From Nitrospinota bacterium (lineage in GTDB: Bacteria > Nitrospinota_A > UBA7883), in assembly GCA_029880775.1 (NCBI GenBank), contig JAOUNV010000122.1, forward strand, positions 1 to 6,452: 6,452 bases of DNA, written 5' to 3'. This document shows positions 1-6,451 of the stretch, one piece after another. The position numbers and the translations under genes were made by a program. The notes beneath the pieces are model-generated. The model was not told where the DNA came from. It saw only the letters and a list, made by a program, of their open reading frames with translations, and did not search any database. Positions within the stretch are counted from its first letter, which is position 1. The number at the start of each line of letters is the position of its first letter.

Positions 1-1
1 A

Positions 2-121
2 ACCGTCTCCATGATCACGGAGGAGTCGGGCAAGACCCTGGACCCATTCATCATCAAGGCCTTCACTAATGTCCAGGATGTCTTCCAGGAAATCAGGGCC
101 AACATCGACGAGATAAAATAG
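2..121 (+). CDS. C-terminal end of a probable HD-GYP/HD-domain signalling protein (5' part outside window)
   Basis: An open frame enters from the left edge and stops at TAG 119-121, giving 39 residues that begin TVSMITEESGKTLDPF and end in IDEIK. The arrangement of a Ser-Gly, then LDP, then a hydrophobic stretch and AF, followed by an acidic amphipathic helix, resembles the last helices of HD-GYP domains, which usually read G-x-x-FDP-x-(hydrophobic)-x-aF. HD-GYP proteins are typically cyclic-di-GMP phosphodiesterases, often fused to receiver or other sensor domains. The HD and GYP catalytic motifs would lie upstream, so neither activity nor sensor type can be judged here. tilS begins 28 bases after the stop on the same strand, which suggests cotranscription. 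The family assignment rests on one short motif and is moderate; a different HD-superfamily protein is the main alternative. Confidence 0.55.
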   Translation, partial: TVSMITEESGKTLDPFIIKAFTNVQDVFQEIRANIDEIK

Positions 122-149
122 GCCCGCCCTCTGCGGCGCCGTTTCTCCT

Positions 150-1496
150 ATGAAGGATCCAATCCTGCAAGCAGTGGCGGACTCCATCGCCAAACATTCA
201 TCAATCCCTCCAGGCTCCAGAGTGTTGGTGGCCCATTCCGGAGGGCCCGACTCCACCGCGCTGCTCCACATCATGGCCAGGCTTGCGCCTCTCCTCGCAA
301 TAACCGTGGAGTCTGTCCATTTCGACCACGCCTTGAGAGCAGAGTCACCAGACGACGCGAGCTTCGCGGAGCAGGCCGCCGCCGCCCTGGGCCTGACATT
401 TACTAGGGAAAGGGATTCTTCGCCCCCCTCAACGCAGATCCAATCCATGGCCAGGAGCGCGCGTTACGCCTTCTTCCACAAGGTGGCGAAAAGCCATGGC
501 GCCACCCATGTGGCCACCGGGCATACCCTCGATGATTCGGTGGAGACTTCCATCATGTGGATGCTGCGAGGCGCCGGGCCCACCGCTTTTGGCGGCATAC
601 CGGCGGCGCGAGGAATCTTCGTCCGGCCGCTGATCGAGCTACGTAAAAGCGAAATCCTCGATTGGCTGGCTCGTGAGGGGATAGCGTTCGTTACCGACAG
701 GACCAATGAAACCGACAAATACCTTCGCAACCGTATCAGGCGATCCGTGATCCCCGCCATGGAGCAGGTGACGCCTGGGGCCGTGACAGCCATCGCCAGG
801 TTGGCCACCCTTTCCGGGCAGATGGGCCGCGCTATGGAACAGCAGGCCCAAAGCGCTTTGACCACAGCCACCCGGCGCAAAGATGCGATGGGGTTGACTC
901 TCGACCCGGCTTTTTCAGACGGCGCCCCTTTCGTCTTCCGGAGCATGGTATACAAGGCTGCGGCAGGGGCTATCGGCGCAAAACCCTCCTCACTGCTGAC
1001 ACCTCATCTGGAGGCGCTGGACCGGATGATTCTGGCGGGCAAGCTGGGAAGGAAGCTGGACTTGCCAAGCGGGCTGTGCGTGGCGTTGGATCACGCGGGG
1101 CTGACCTTCAGTATGAAAAGTGGTCAGCCGACACCGATGGAGGAAATTCCCTTTCAATGCCCGCTGGATGCTGCGGTGGGAGGTGGGGGACTGTCGGTCA
1201 TTCGGGTGGAGGAATACGACTTGGATGAGCGGTTGGCTGCCGCGGAAAAAATCCCCGCAGGCGCCATCTTCCGAAATCGCCGATCCGGTGATTACCTGAC
1301 ACCAGCGAACTTCGTCGGACGCAAGAAGCTAAAGAAATTCCTGATCGACAAGAAAGTTCCGGTGTCGTTGCGGGACAAGATGCCCATTCTGGTGGCGGGG
1401 AGGGAGTCTCTCTGGATTCCAGGCGTTTATATGGCGCCGTCTATTGTCGCTGGGCCGGAGGACGCGCCTTTATCGCGGATCACCTGGACGCTATAG
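150..1496 (+). CDS. tilS: tRNA(Ile)-lysidine synthetase TilS
   Basis: TilS joins lysine to C34 of the CAU-anticodon tRNA-Ile using ATP, so that the tRNA reads AUA and is charged with isoleucine; it is a cytosolic enzyme and normally essential. The 448-residue product is close to the usual 430-470. The PP-loop SGGPDS is at residues 30-35, HFDHALR at 58-64, ARSARY at 101-106 and the second nucleotide-binding motif GHTLDDSVET at 124-133. The family signature RPLIELRKSEI starts at 159, and DRTNETDKYLRNRIRR (183-198) precedes the linker. The C-terminal tRNA-binding domain shows GDYLTPANFVGRKKLKKFL at 380-398. The third position after DD is Ser, where many family members have Gln (DDQ.ET). ATG 150 is the first start in frame after a TAA at 114-116, but no clear Shine-Dalgarno precedes it, so translation may depend on coupling to the upstream gene 28 bases away. 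The 3' end overlaps the convergent permease gene by six bases. Confidence 0.96.
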   Translation: MKDPILQAVADSIAKHSSIPPGSRVLVAHSGGPDSTALLHIMARLAPLLAITVESVHFDHALRAESPDDASFAEQAAAALGLTFTRERDSSPPSTQIQSMARSARYAFFHKVAKSHGATHVATGHTLDDSVETSIMWMLRGAGPTAFGGIPAARGIFVRPLIELRKSEILDWLAREGIAFVTDRTNETDKYLRNRIRRSVIPAMEQVTPGAVTAIARLATLSGQMGRAMEQQAQSALTTATRRKDAMGLTLDPAFSDGAPFVFRSMVYKAAAGAIGAKPSSLLTPHLEALDRMILAGKLGRKLDLPSGLCVALDHAGLTFSMKSGQPTPMEEIPFQCPLDAAVGGGGLSVIRVEEYDLDERLAAAEKIPAGAIFRNRRSGDYLTPANFVGRKKLKKFLIDKKVPVSLRDKMPILVAGRESLWIPGVYMAPSIVAGPEDAPLSRITWTL

Positions 1497-3179
1497 TTCG
1501 ATACTCTCCAGGGCCTTGCGCCCTTTTTTCATGGGGATATAGATCAGCAGGGCGGTGAGGGCCACCAAAGCCAGGTAGGAGAGCCATATGTCTGGTCCGC
1601 CGGTTTCCGTCATGCGAAAGATACCCCACAGATGTTTTCGCACCGGGTGGGCGATAATCATTACGGAGAGGCCGGCGTATACGATCGACACCATCATGTA
1701 CATGATGGCGCCGGTGGTGGCGCCCACTTCGGCGATATTCTCATAGTCGAACTTGGGGTACATGGCGCCCATTCCCACCCCCAGCCCGGTGAGCCCCAGG
1801 GTGAGCAGGAACACGGCTGCGGCGGATACGGTCATCACATACGCGTCCACCCCCAGCAGGATGTTGGATATCACCACAAGGATCTCCGCCAGGATGAGAA
1901 GCGGAACCAGGTACAAAAAGTACTTTTCCCTCAAAAAGCGGCCCATATCCACCGGGCCTGCGCGGACCACCCAAAAGCTCCCCCCCTCCACGCTGGTGGT
2001 GGAGAAGACAAACCGCACCGACACCGCCGCCAGCACCACGCCGGTGAGCCCGATGTTGGCCACAGAGACGATGCTTCTTATGTAGAAGTTGTCCAGCGGC
2101 AGATTGCGCACATTGAATATATACACCACCACCAGGGCGCCTAGCATCAATAGCTGCGACCATTGGCCGGTATCCCGCCAGAACAGCTTGACATCCTTTA
2201 ATACCAAAGCTCTGGTGTCTGAATGGACGTAGCGCAAAACCCGCCGCATCATCCTATAGAGCAGCCTTTCTGGGGTGGGGAGGGTGGTGATCCTGGATGA
2301 CCCATAGGCGCTGCTCCATCCGGTGTAATAGATAGACATGGCTATAAGAGCGGTCACCGACACACTGGCCACGGCCAGAGCGGTCAGATAGGCGAATTGG
2401 ATCAAGAAGCCCTCCCAGTCACCAAAAGAGCCGACCTGGAGCCCCCTGGACAACATCGAGGAAGGGAGCCAGGGGTAGTCTGGCGCTTTCATCTTCTCCA
2501 CGAATTCTATGATCCTCTCCTCCGGCACATCTTTGCCCAGGTATTTTTCCGGCTGAATGAAACGGAGCAGGAGCACCAGCCCGCCGATGAAGGCCACTCC
2601 CACGAAAGAGAGCACTTGGTAGGCGCGCCTGGCCGGGAAAAAGCGCATCAAAGACATGGTGATGAGTATCCCGGCTCCAGATGGAATGATCATAAATGGG
2701 ATGAAGAGGGGGAACATCAAAATGTAGTATTGCCACGGAGCGTAATTGACCTGCCCGTAAGCGATGAACACGGGAAAGCAGAAGGCGGCGGCCATCCACG
2801 AGGAATTGATCATGGTCATGATGTACTTGGAGATGAAAATATCGCGCAGCGGAATGGGCGAGGACATCAAAAAATCCAGATCCCGCGACATGAACATGGT
2901 GGATATAGACGCGATGATATTGGAGAAGACGAGCATGGAGAAAAAAGTGAGGCACAGAAGATTTAGAAGCTGGATGATCAGAATTTCTCCCACGTCCACC
3001 GGCAGGGTGTTGAAGTAGTGGAGCAACCTGTAGAAAAACAGGTACTCCAATCCCATGGTGGCCGCGCCCAGCGCGCCGATGATCAGCGCCCGGACGCTGT
3101 TTTTTTTGCCAGCGCGGAACAGGGAGTTGTACCAGAGACGTTTACGCGCTTTCTCCAGGATTAAAAAGTCTCTCAACAT
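1491..3179 (-). CDS. Multi-pass membrane protein, probable ABC-2-type exporter permease
   Basis: The 562-residue product has about twelve hydrophobic segments, near residues 29-50, 66-92, 125-143, 150-176, 186-207, 257-283, 341-356, 370-393, 419-442, 449-474, 487-510 and 531-550, with a long cytosolic-looking link at 284-340. The segment DLDFLMSSPIPLRDIFISKY (101-120) is characteristic of the large putative ABC exporter permeases that resemble ABC-2 proteins. A related segment, AGPVDMGRFLREKY at 407-420, recurs in the second half and suggests a six-plus-six duplication. No Walker-type ATPase gene lies beside it, so the partner and substrate are unknown. Start choice: ATG 3179-3177 is preceded by AAGAG at nine bases' spacing, a weak ribosome site. 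The gene is divergent from secA and has its own candidate promoter. Its stop shares CTATAG with tilS. An A8 run (minus strand of 3100-3107) covers codons 25-27 (Lys-Lys-Asn). The membrane transport assignment is firm in general outline only. Confidence 0.75.
   Translation of the reverse strand: MLRDFLILEKARKRLWYNSLFRAGKKNSVRALIIGALGAATMGLEYLFFYRLLHYFNTLPVDVGEILIIQLLNLLCLTFFSMLVFSNIIASISTMFMSRDLDFLMSSPIPLRDIFISKYIMTMINSSWMAAAFCFPVFIAYGQVNYAPWQYYILMFPLFIPFMIIPSGAGILITMSLMRFFPARRAYQVLSFVGVAFIGGLVLLLRFIQPEKYLGKDVPEERIIEFVEKMKAPDYPWLPSSMLSRGLQVGSFGDWEGFLIQFAYLTALAVASVSVTALIAMSIYYTGWSSAYGSSRITTLPTPERLLYRMMRRVLRYVHSDTRALVLKDVKLFWRDTGQWSQLLMLGALVVVYIFNVRNLPLDNFYIRSIVSVANIGLTGVVLAAVSVRFVFSTTSVEGGSFWVVRAGPVDMGRFLREKYFLYLVPLLILAEILVVISNILLGVDAYVMTVSAAAVFLLTLGLTGLGVGMGAMYPKFDYENIAEVGATTGAIMYMMVSIVYAGLSVMIIAHPVRKHLWGIFRMTETGGPDIWLSYLALVALTALLIYIPMKKGRKALESIEL
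1510..1529 (+). terminator. Candidate intrinsic terminator of tilS, embedded in the convergent gene
   Basis: Starting 13 bases after the tilS stop, AGGGC (1510-1514) can pair with GCCCT (1520-1524) around a five-base loop CTTGC, and a run of six T residues covers 1524-1529. This is the form of a short rho-independent terminator on the plus strand. It lies inside the last codons of the minus-strand permease gene, where it encodes the Lys-Lys-Gly-Arg-Lys-Ala region. The stem is only five pairs, so termination may be partial. I found no comparable stem with a U-tract for the permease inside the 3' end of tilS. Confidence 0.5.
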
Positions 3180-3229
3180 CCAAACACACTCTTGCGTTAA
3201 TTATTTCGCCCACTGGCGCGCGCCTTTAT

Positions 3230-3258
3230 AGGATACGGCCATAGCGGACTTTATTCAA
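3230..3258 (-). promoter_or_regulatory. Candidate sigma-70-type promoter of the permease gene
   Basis: On the minus strand, TTGAAT (complement of 3253-3258) is followed after 17 bases by TATCCT (complement of 3230-3235), each matching four of six consensus positions. A further TATAAA overlaps it at 3225-3230. Transcription would start near 3220-3224, at a perfect ten-base palindrome GGCGCGCGCC (3215-3224), leaving a leader of roughly 45 bases before the ATG. The spacing and position are good, but this is inference from consensus alone. Confidence 0.45.
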
Positions 3259-3297
3259 CAGCAGTCTGCGCCGGGGCGGATTATTTGCTCGGCTGGG

Positions 3298-3330
3298 TTG
3301 ACGTGGGGCGCCGCCGGTTTTATCTATAAA
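3298..3330 (+). promoter_or_regulatory. Candidate sigma-70-type promoter of secA
   Basis: TTGACG at 3298-3303 matches five of six bases of the -35 consensus. Seventeen bases later TATCTATAAA occupies 3321-3330, and TATCTA (3321-3326) sits at the correct spacing, though it matches the -10 consensus only partly; TATAAA at 3325-3330 matches better but the gap is then 21. Transcription would begin near 3332-3337, giving an untranslated leader of about 70 bases. The -35 elements of this promoter and of the permease promoter lie back to back, 39 bases apart. Confidence 0.5.
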
Positions 3331-3405
3331 TTCAAGTCGGGTCCAGTTTAAGATTGATGGCGGGGCCTATTGGACTCATAATAATCGTTTTGGAAAAATA
3401 TTCTG

Positions 3406-6093
3406 ATGCTTGGCGCTATTGTAAAAAAAATATTCGGTTCCCACAACGAACGTGAGCTGAAAAGACTTTCATCCTATGTGGAAGCTGTCAATGTTCTGGA
3501 GGAGGGTGTCGCCGTCCTGAGCGACGATGATCTGAAATCCAAAACCCCGTATCTGCAGGAGCGGGCCGCCAATGGCGAGCCGCTGGTGAGCCTTCTGCCG
3601 GAAGCGTTCGCCGTGGTGCGGGAAGCGGGCAAGCGGGCGCTTGGGATGAGGCATTTCGATGTGCAGATCCTGGGCGGGGCGGCCTTGCACGAAGGAAGGA
3701 TCGCCGAGATGAAGACCGGCGAGGGAAAGACCCTGGTGGCCACGCTGCCGGTGTACCTCAATGCCCTCTCTGGCAAGGGGGCTCATGTGGTGACAGTCAA
3801 CGACTACCTGGCCCGGCGCGACTCTGAATGGATGGGGAAGATCTACCGCTTCCTGGGGATGAGCGTGGGAGTGGTTCAGCATGGGCTCAGCGACTCCGAG
3901 CGGCAGGCGGCGTACCGTAGCGACATCACCTACGCCACCAACAACGAATTGGGGTTCGACTATCTGCGCGACAACATGAAGTTCTACCTCGATGACCTGG
4001 TTCTGCGGGAGCTTAACTTCGCCATTGTGGATGAGGTGGACTCCATATTGATCGACGAGGCGCGCACACCGCTGATCATATCTGGCGCCTCGGAGGACGC
4101 CACCGACAAGTATTACACTATCAACCGGATCGTCCCCCAGCTTTTGAAAAAGGACGTTTATTACACATTGGACGAAAAAGCGAGATCCGCCATGCTCACC
4201 GAAGAGGGAGTGGCCCAGGCGGAGAAGGAGCTGGGAGTGGGGAACCTTTACGACCCATCTGAGATAGAGACCCTGCACCATGTGCAGCAGGGCTTGAAGG
4301 CCCACACCCTGTTCAAGAGGGATGTGGACTACCTGATAAGCAACGGCCAGGTGGTGATAGTGGACGAGTTCACCGGCAGGCCGATGCCGGGACGGCGCTG
4401 GAGCGACGGGCTACATCAGGCCATCGAGGCCAAGGAAGGGGTGAATATCGAAAACGAGAACCAGACCCTGGCCACCATTACCTTTCAGAACTTCTTTAAG
4501 CTGTACAACAACCTGTCCGGCATGACCGGCACCGCCGATACGGAAGCGTCCGAGTTCGCCAGCACATACGACCGGGAAGTGCTGGTGATACCGCCCAACA
4601 GAAAGATGGTGCGTCTGGACTATGCCGATGTGGTGTACCGCACCATGGCGGAGAAGGACAGGGCGATTATAGACGAGATCGTGGAGTCACACGAGAAAAA
4701 CCAGCCTGTGTTGGTGGGCACTATATCCATAGAGAAGAGCGAGAGCCTGGCCGGCATGTTGAAGCGGCGGGGGATAAAACACAACGTGCTCAACGCCAAG
4801 CACCACGAGAAAGAAGCGGAGATCGTGGCCCAGGCCGGCCGCCGGGGCGCGGTAACCATCGCCACAAACATGGCTGGACGTGGTACAGACATCATCCTGG
4901 GGGGCAACCCGGAGATGCTCACCCAGGCCCGCATGGAAGCGCTGGGGGAGGAAGCGACCGAGGAGGATAACAAGGCCACTCTGGATGAGTACATTGAAAT
5001 ATGCGCGGAAGAGAAGAAAGATGTCCTGGAGGCGGGTGGGCTGCACATAATCGGCACGGAGCGCCACGAGTCTCGCCGGATCGACAACCAGCTTCGTGGC
5101 CGCGCTGGAAGGCAGGGTGATCCTGGCTCCTCACGGTTCTTCCTTTCCCTGGAGGATGACCTTCTGCGGATATTCGGAGCGGAGAAAATATCCGGGCTGA
5201 TGGTGCGGCTGGGTATGGAAGAAGATGAGCCTATCGAGGCGGGGGTGGTGAGCAAGTCGATCGAACACGCGCAAAGCAAGGTGGAAGGCCACAACTTCGA
5301 TATCCGGAAACATCTGCTGGAATACGACGATGTGATGAACAAGCAGCGCGAGTCGATCTATGCCCAGCGGAAGATGATCATGCGGGGCGAGGAGCTGCAC
5401 GAGATGCTGATTGAAATGGCTCTGGACGTGCTGGATATGGATATGGAAGCCAAGATTCCGGAAGAAGCCGTGCCGGAGGATTGGGACCTGGAAGGATTCA
5501 AGGACGCGCTGGCGCTCCACTTCTCCCTGAATTTGAAGCTGAAGGAGAATAATGATTTCACCATCGGCGATCATAAGTTCGACTTTGAGACCGTGACTCA
5601 CGCCGCGCTGAAGGAGGAGATGGACGATATTGTCAAAGCCGCCATCGAGTCGAAAAAAACGCTGCTGGGAGAGAACTGGCTAGACTTTGAAAAGCATATC
5701 ACTCTGCAGATAGTGGACGGCCATTGGAAGGACCATCTGCTCTCCATCGATCACTTGAAGGAGGGGATAGGGTACCGGGGCTATGCGCAGAAGAACCCGC
5801 TGACCGAATATAAGAAAGAATCTAGCGCGATGTATATGGACCTGTTGGACCGCATCCGCCAGGATGTGGTGGGGGTCTTTTGCCGTGTGCAGGTGAAGTC
5901 GGAAGAAGAGGCGCGGCTGGAACGCAGAGAAGCGGCCCGGAGACATCAGAACCAACGCACGACGGAGCATCGGGGCGAGAAGAGGGACCAGAAACAGGAG
6001 ACGGTGCGCCGCGATGGGGCGAAGGTGGGCCGCAACGACCCATGCCCCTGCGGCAGCGGGAAGAAATATAAGAAATGCCACGGTAAGGGGTGA
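3406..6093 (+). CDS. secA: Protein translocase motor subunit SecA
   Basis: SecA is the ATPase that drives unfolded preproteins through the SecYEG channel in the inner membrane. The product has 895 residues, close to E. coli SecA (901). The N-terminus MLGAIVKKIFGSHNERELKRL is typical and fixes the start; ahead of it is only a weak GGAAAAA site at 3392. Walker A is MKTGEGKT (102-109), motif II is VDEVDS (208-213), and VDEFTGRPMPGRRW lies at 319-332. SGMTGTADTEASEF is at 371-384, TNMAGRGTDIILGG at 487-500 and QLRGRAGRQGDPGSSRF at 562-578, completing the second motor domain. The helical scaffold carries HLLEYDDVMNKQR (636-648) and DGHWKDHL (771-778). A charged linker (about 832-875) leads to the zinc- and SecB/lipid-binding tail, with C880, C882, C891 and H892 in the CxCx8CH pattern. 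All motifs are intact. No SecM-like gene precedes it. An A8 run sits in codons 6-9 (3423-3430). Confidence 0.98.
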   Translation: MLGAIVKKIFGSHNERELKRLSSYVEAVNVLEEGVAVLSDDDLKSKTPYLQERAANGEPLVSLLPEAFAVVREAGKRALGMRHFDVQILGGAALHEGRIAEMKTGEGKTLVATLPVYLNALSGKGAHVVTVNDYLARRDSEWMGKIYRFLGMSVGVVQHGLSDSERQAAYRSDITYATNNELGFDYLRDNMKFYLDDLVLRELNFAIVDEVDSILIDEARTPLIISGASEDATDKYYTINRIVPQLLKKDVYYTLDEKARSAMLTEEGVAQAEKELGVGNLYDPSEIETLHHVQQGLKAHTLFKRDVDYLISNGQVVIVDEFTGRPMPGRRWSDGLHQAIEAKEGVNIENENQTLATITFQNFFKLYNNLSGMTGTADTEASEFASTYDREVLVIPPNRKMVRLDYADVVYRTMAEKDRAIIDEIVESHEKNQPVLVGTISIEKSESLAGMLKRRGIKHNVLNAKHHEKEAEIVAQAGRRGAVTIATNMAGRGTDIILGGNPEMLTQARMEALGEEATEEDNKATLDEYIEICAEEKKDVLEAGGLHIIGTERHESRRIDNQLRGRAGRQGDPGSSRFFLSLEDDLLRIFGAEKISGLMVRLGMEEDEPIEAGVVSKSIEHAQSKVEGHNFDIRKHLLEYDDVMNKQRESIYAQRKMIMRGEELHEMLIEMALDVLDMDMEAKIPEEAVPEDWDLEGFKDALALHFSLNLKLKENNDFTIGDHKFDFETVTHAALKEEMDDIVKAAIESKKTLLGENWLDFEKHITLQIVDGHWKDHLLSIDHLKEGIGYRGYAQKNPLTEYKKESSAMYMDLLDRIRQDVVGVFCRVQVKSEEEARLERREAARRHQNQRTTEHRGEKRDQKQETVRRDGAKVGRNDPCPCGSGKKYKKCHGKG

Positions 6094-6118
6094 GGGGAGT
6101 TAGCCTCGATTCTGAACA

Positions 6119-6160
6119 CGCCGGGAAAGGACTGATTGGTCTTACTCGGCGGTTTATTTT
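6119..6160 (+). terminator. Intrinsic terminator of secA
   Basis: Twenty-five bases after the secA stop, CGCCGGGAAAGG (6119-6130) pairs with TCTTACTCGGCG (6140-6151). The five outer pairs are all G-C, one A-A mismatch falls in the middle, and two G-T wobbles are present. A T-rich tract TTTATTTT follows at 6153-6160. This is a convincing rho-independent terminator on the plus strand and supports secA as the last gene of its unit. The reverse strand has no U-tract beyond the stem, so it is probably one-directional. Confidence 0.75.
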
Positions 6161-6314
6161 GAAAGACCCCCGCTTATTCGATAATTGTAAAACATCCGGT
6201 TGAAATATTCGGAACAATATCCAAGAGTTTTTGATATTTGTGCGCATATAGCGGTTTTGCCTTCCGTCTTTCCAGTATGTAAGGAAGGCATAATATGAAT
6301 GTGTCTGCCAGCAT
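6161..6314. other. Low-complexity intergenic stretch between secA terminator and insertion sequence
   Basis: This stretch is visibly richer in A and T than tilS or secA and holds no gene I recognise. It contains the inverted repeat listed at 6258-6290. On the plus strand AAGGAAGG (6281-6288) lies six bases before ATG 6295. On the minus strand a 46-codon open frame starts at 6314 and stops at 6174, without a ribosome site; it has a hydrophobic start and no recognisable motif. It could be the tail of a gene cut by the insertion sequence or chance. Confidence 0.5.
6258..6290 (+). repeat. Eight-base perfect inverted repeat (hairpin) containing a Shine-Dalgarno-like arm
   Basis: TGCCTTCC (6258-6265) is the exact reverse complement of GGAAGGCA (6283-6290), with a 17-base loop. 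A second, nearly identical pyrimidine tract, CTTTCC (6268-6273), could pair with the same GGAAGG using one G-T wobble, so two alternative hairpins compete for it. Neither strand has a T-tract next to the stem, so this does not look like a terminator. The 3' arm overlaps AAGGAAGG, placed correctly for ATG 6295. The repeat itself is certain; a role in RNA folding is inference. Confidence 0.6.
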
Positions 6315-6326
6315 GGTGTAAAATGT

Positions 6327-6352
6327 GACCCTGTAAATAATTCTGTGTAACT
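6327..6352. repeat. Probable terminal inverted repeat of the IS256-type element
   Basis: The plus-strand bases from GACCCTGTAAATAATTC to TGTGTAACT follow the pattern common to IS256-family ends, in which an AATTCTGTGTAA-like core sits just inside the tip. The TGTAA word occurs three times, at 6317, 6332 and 6345, consistent with transposase-binding repeats. The segment lies six bases past the transposase stop, as expected. The other end is not in the window, so the repeat could not be confirmed by pairing. Confidence 0.6.
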
Positions 6353-6358
6353 GCCCGA

Positions 6359-6451
6359 TTACACTTTTTCCGGCATCCTGTCGGCGAACTCGATCATGAA
6401 CCGGTTCAGCGCCGGTTTCCAGTTTCTGATCGGCATGGTCCACTTTCTCGC
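6359..6451 (-). CDS. C-terminal end of an IS256-family (mutator-type) transposase
   Basis: Reading the minus strand from 6451, the frame ARKWTMPIRNWKPALNRFMI continues to the end FADRMPEKV and stops at TAA (complement of 6359-6361), giving 30 residues. The W-T-x-P-I-x-N-W-x-x-A-L-N-x-F-x-I-x-F-x-D-R signature is the conserved tail of IS256/mutator transposases, which cut and join DNA with an RNase H-like DDE domain. The catalytic residues lie in the missing N-terminal part, so it is unknown whether the element is intact. A longer 89-codon frame on the same strand (6443-6174) runs through the same bases in another register and is not the real one. Confidence 0.85.
   Translation of the reverse strand, partial: ARKWTMPIRNWKPALNRFMIEFADRMPEKV

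Noticed and set aside
464..955. 163-codon antisense frame in tilS
   Set aside because: Covered by well-conserved TilS motifs on the other strand; Ser/Arg/Ala-rich with no recognisable domain.
1391..1490. Search for a permease terminator inside the 3' end of tilS
   Set aside because: A CTGG/CCAG hairpin is present near 1411-1421, but no U-tract follows it on the minus strand.
2397..2966. Plus-strand frame opposite the permease (189 codons)
   Set aside because: Composition dominated by His, Glu, Gly and Arg is the mirror of membrane-segment codons; no independent evidence for a gene.
3215..3224. Perfect palindrome GGCGCGCGCC near the permease transcription start
   Set aside because: Such short GC palindromes are common in GC-rich DNA and the flanks do not extend the symmetry, so I do not call an operator.
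3341..3375. GTCCA/TGGAC inverted pair in the secA leader
   Set aside because: Only five pairs with a loop of about 25 bases; too weak to propose a riboswitch or attenuator.
3469..4305. Long open frame antisense to secA (278 codons)
   Set aside because: It lies fully inside an unmistakable secA, is rich in His, Gln and Val as antisense readings of GC-rich genes are, and has no family motif.
4620..5342. 240-codon antisense frame in secA
   Set aside because: Extremely rich in Ser and Arg, typical of the reverse reading of a charged coding region; no motif or ribosome site seen.
6174..6443. 89-codon minus-strand open frame spanning the right end
   Set aside because: Its first 30 codons are an out-of-register reading of the transposase tail, and it runs across the IS terminus, so as a whole it is not a gene.
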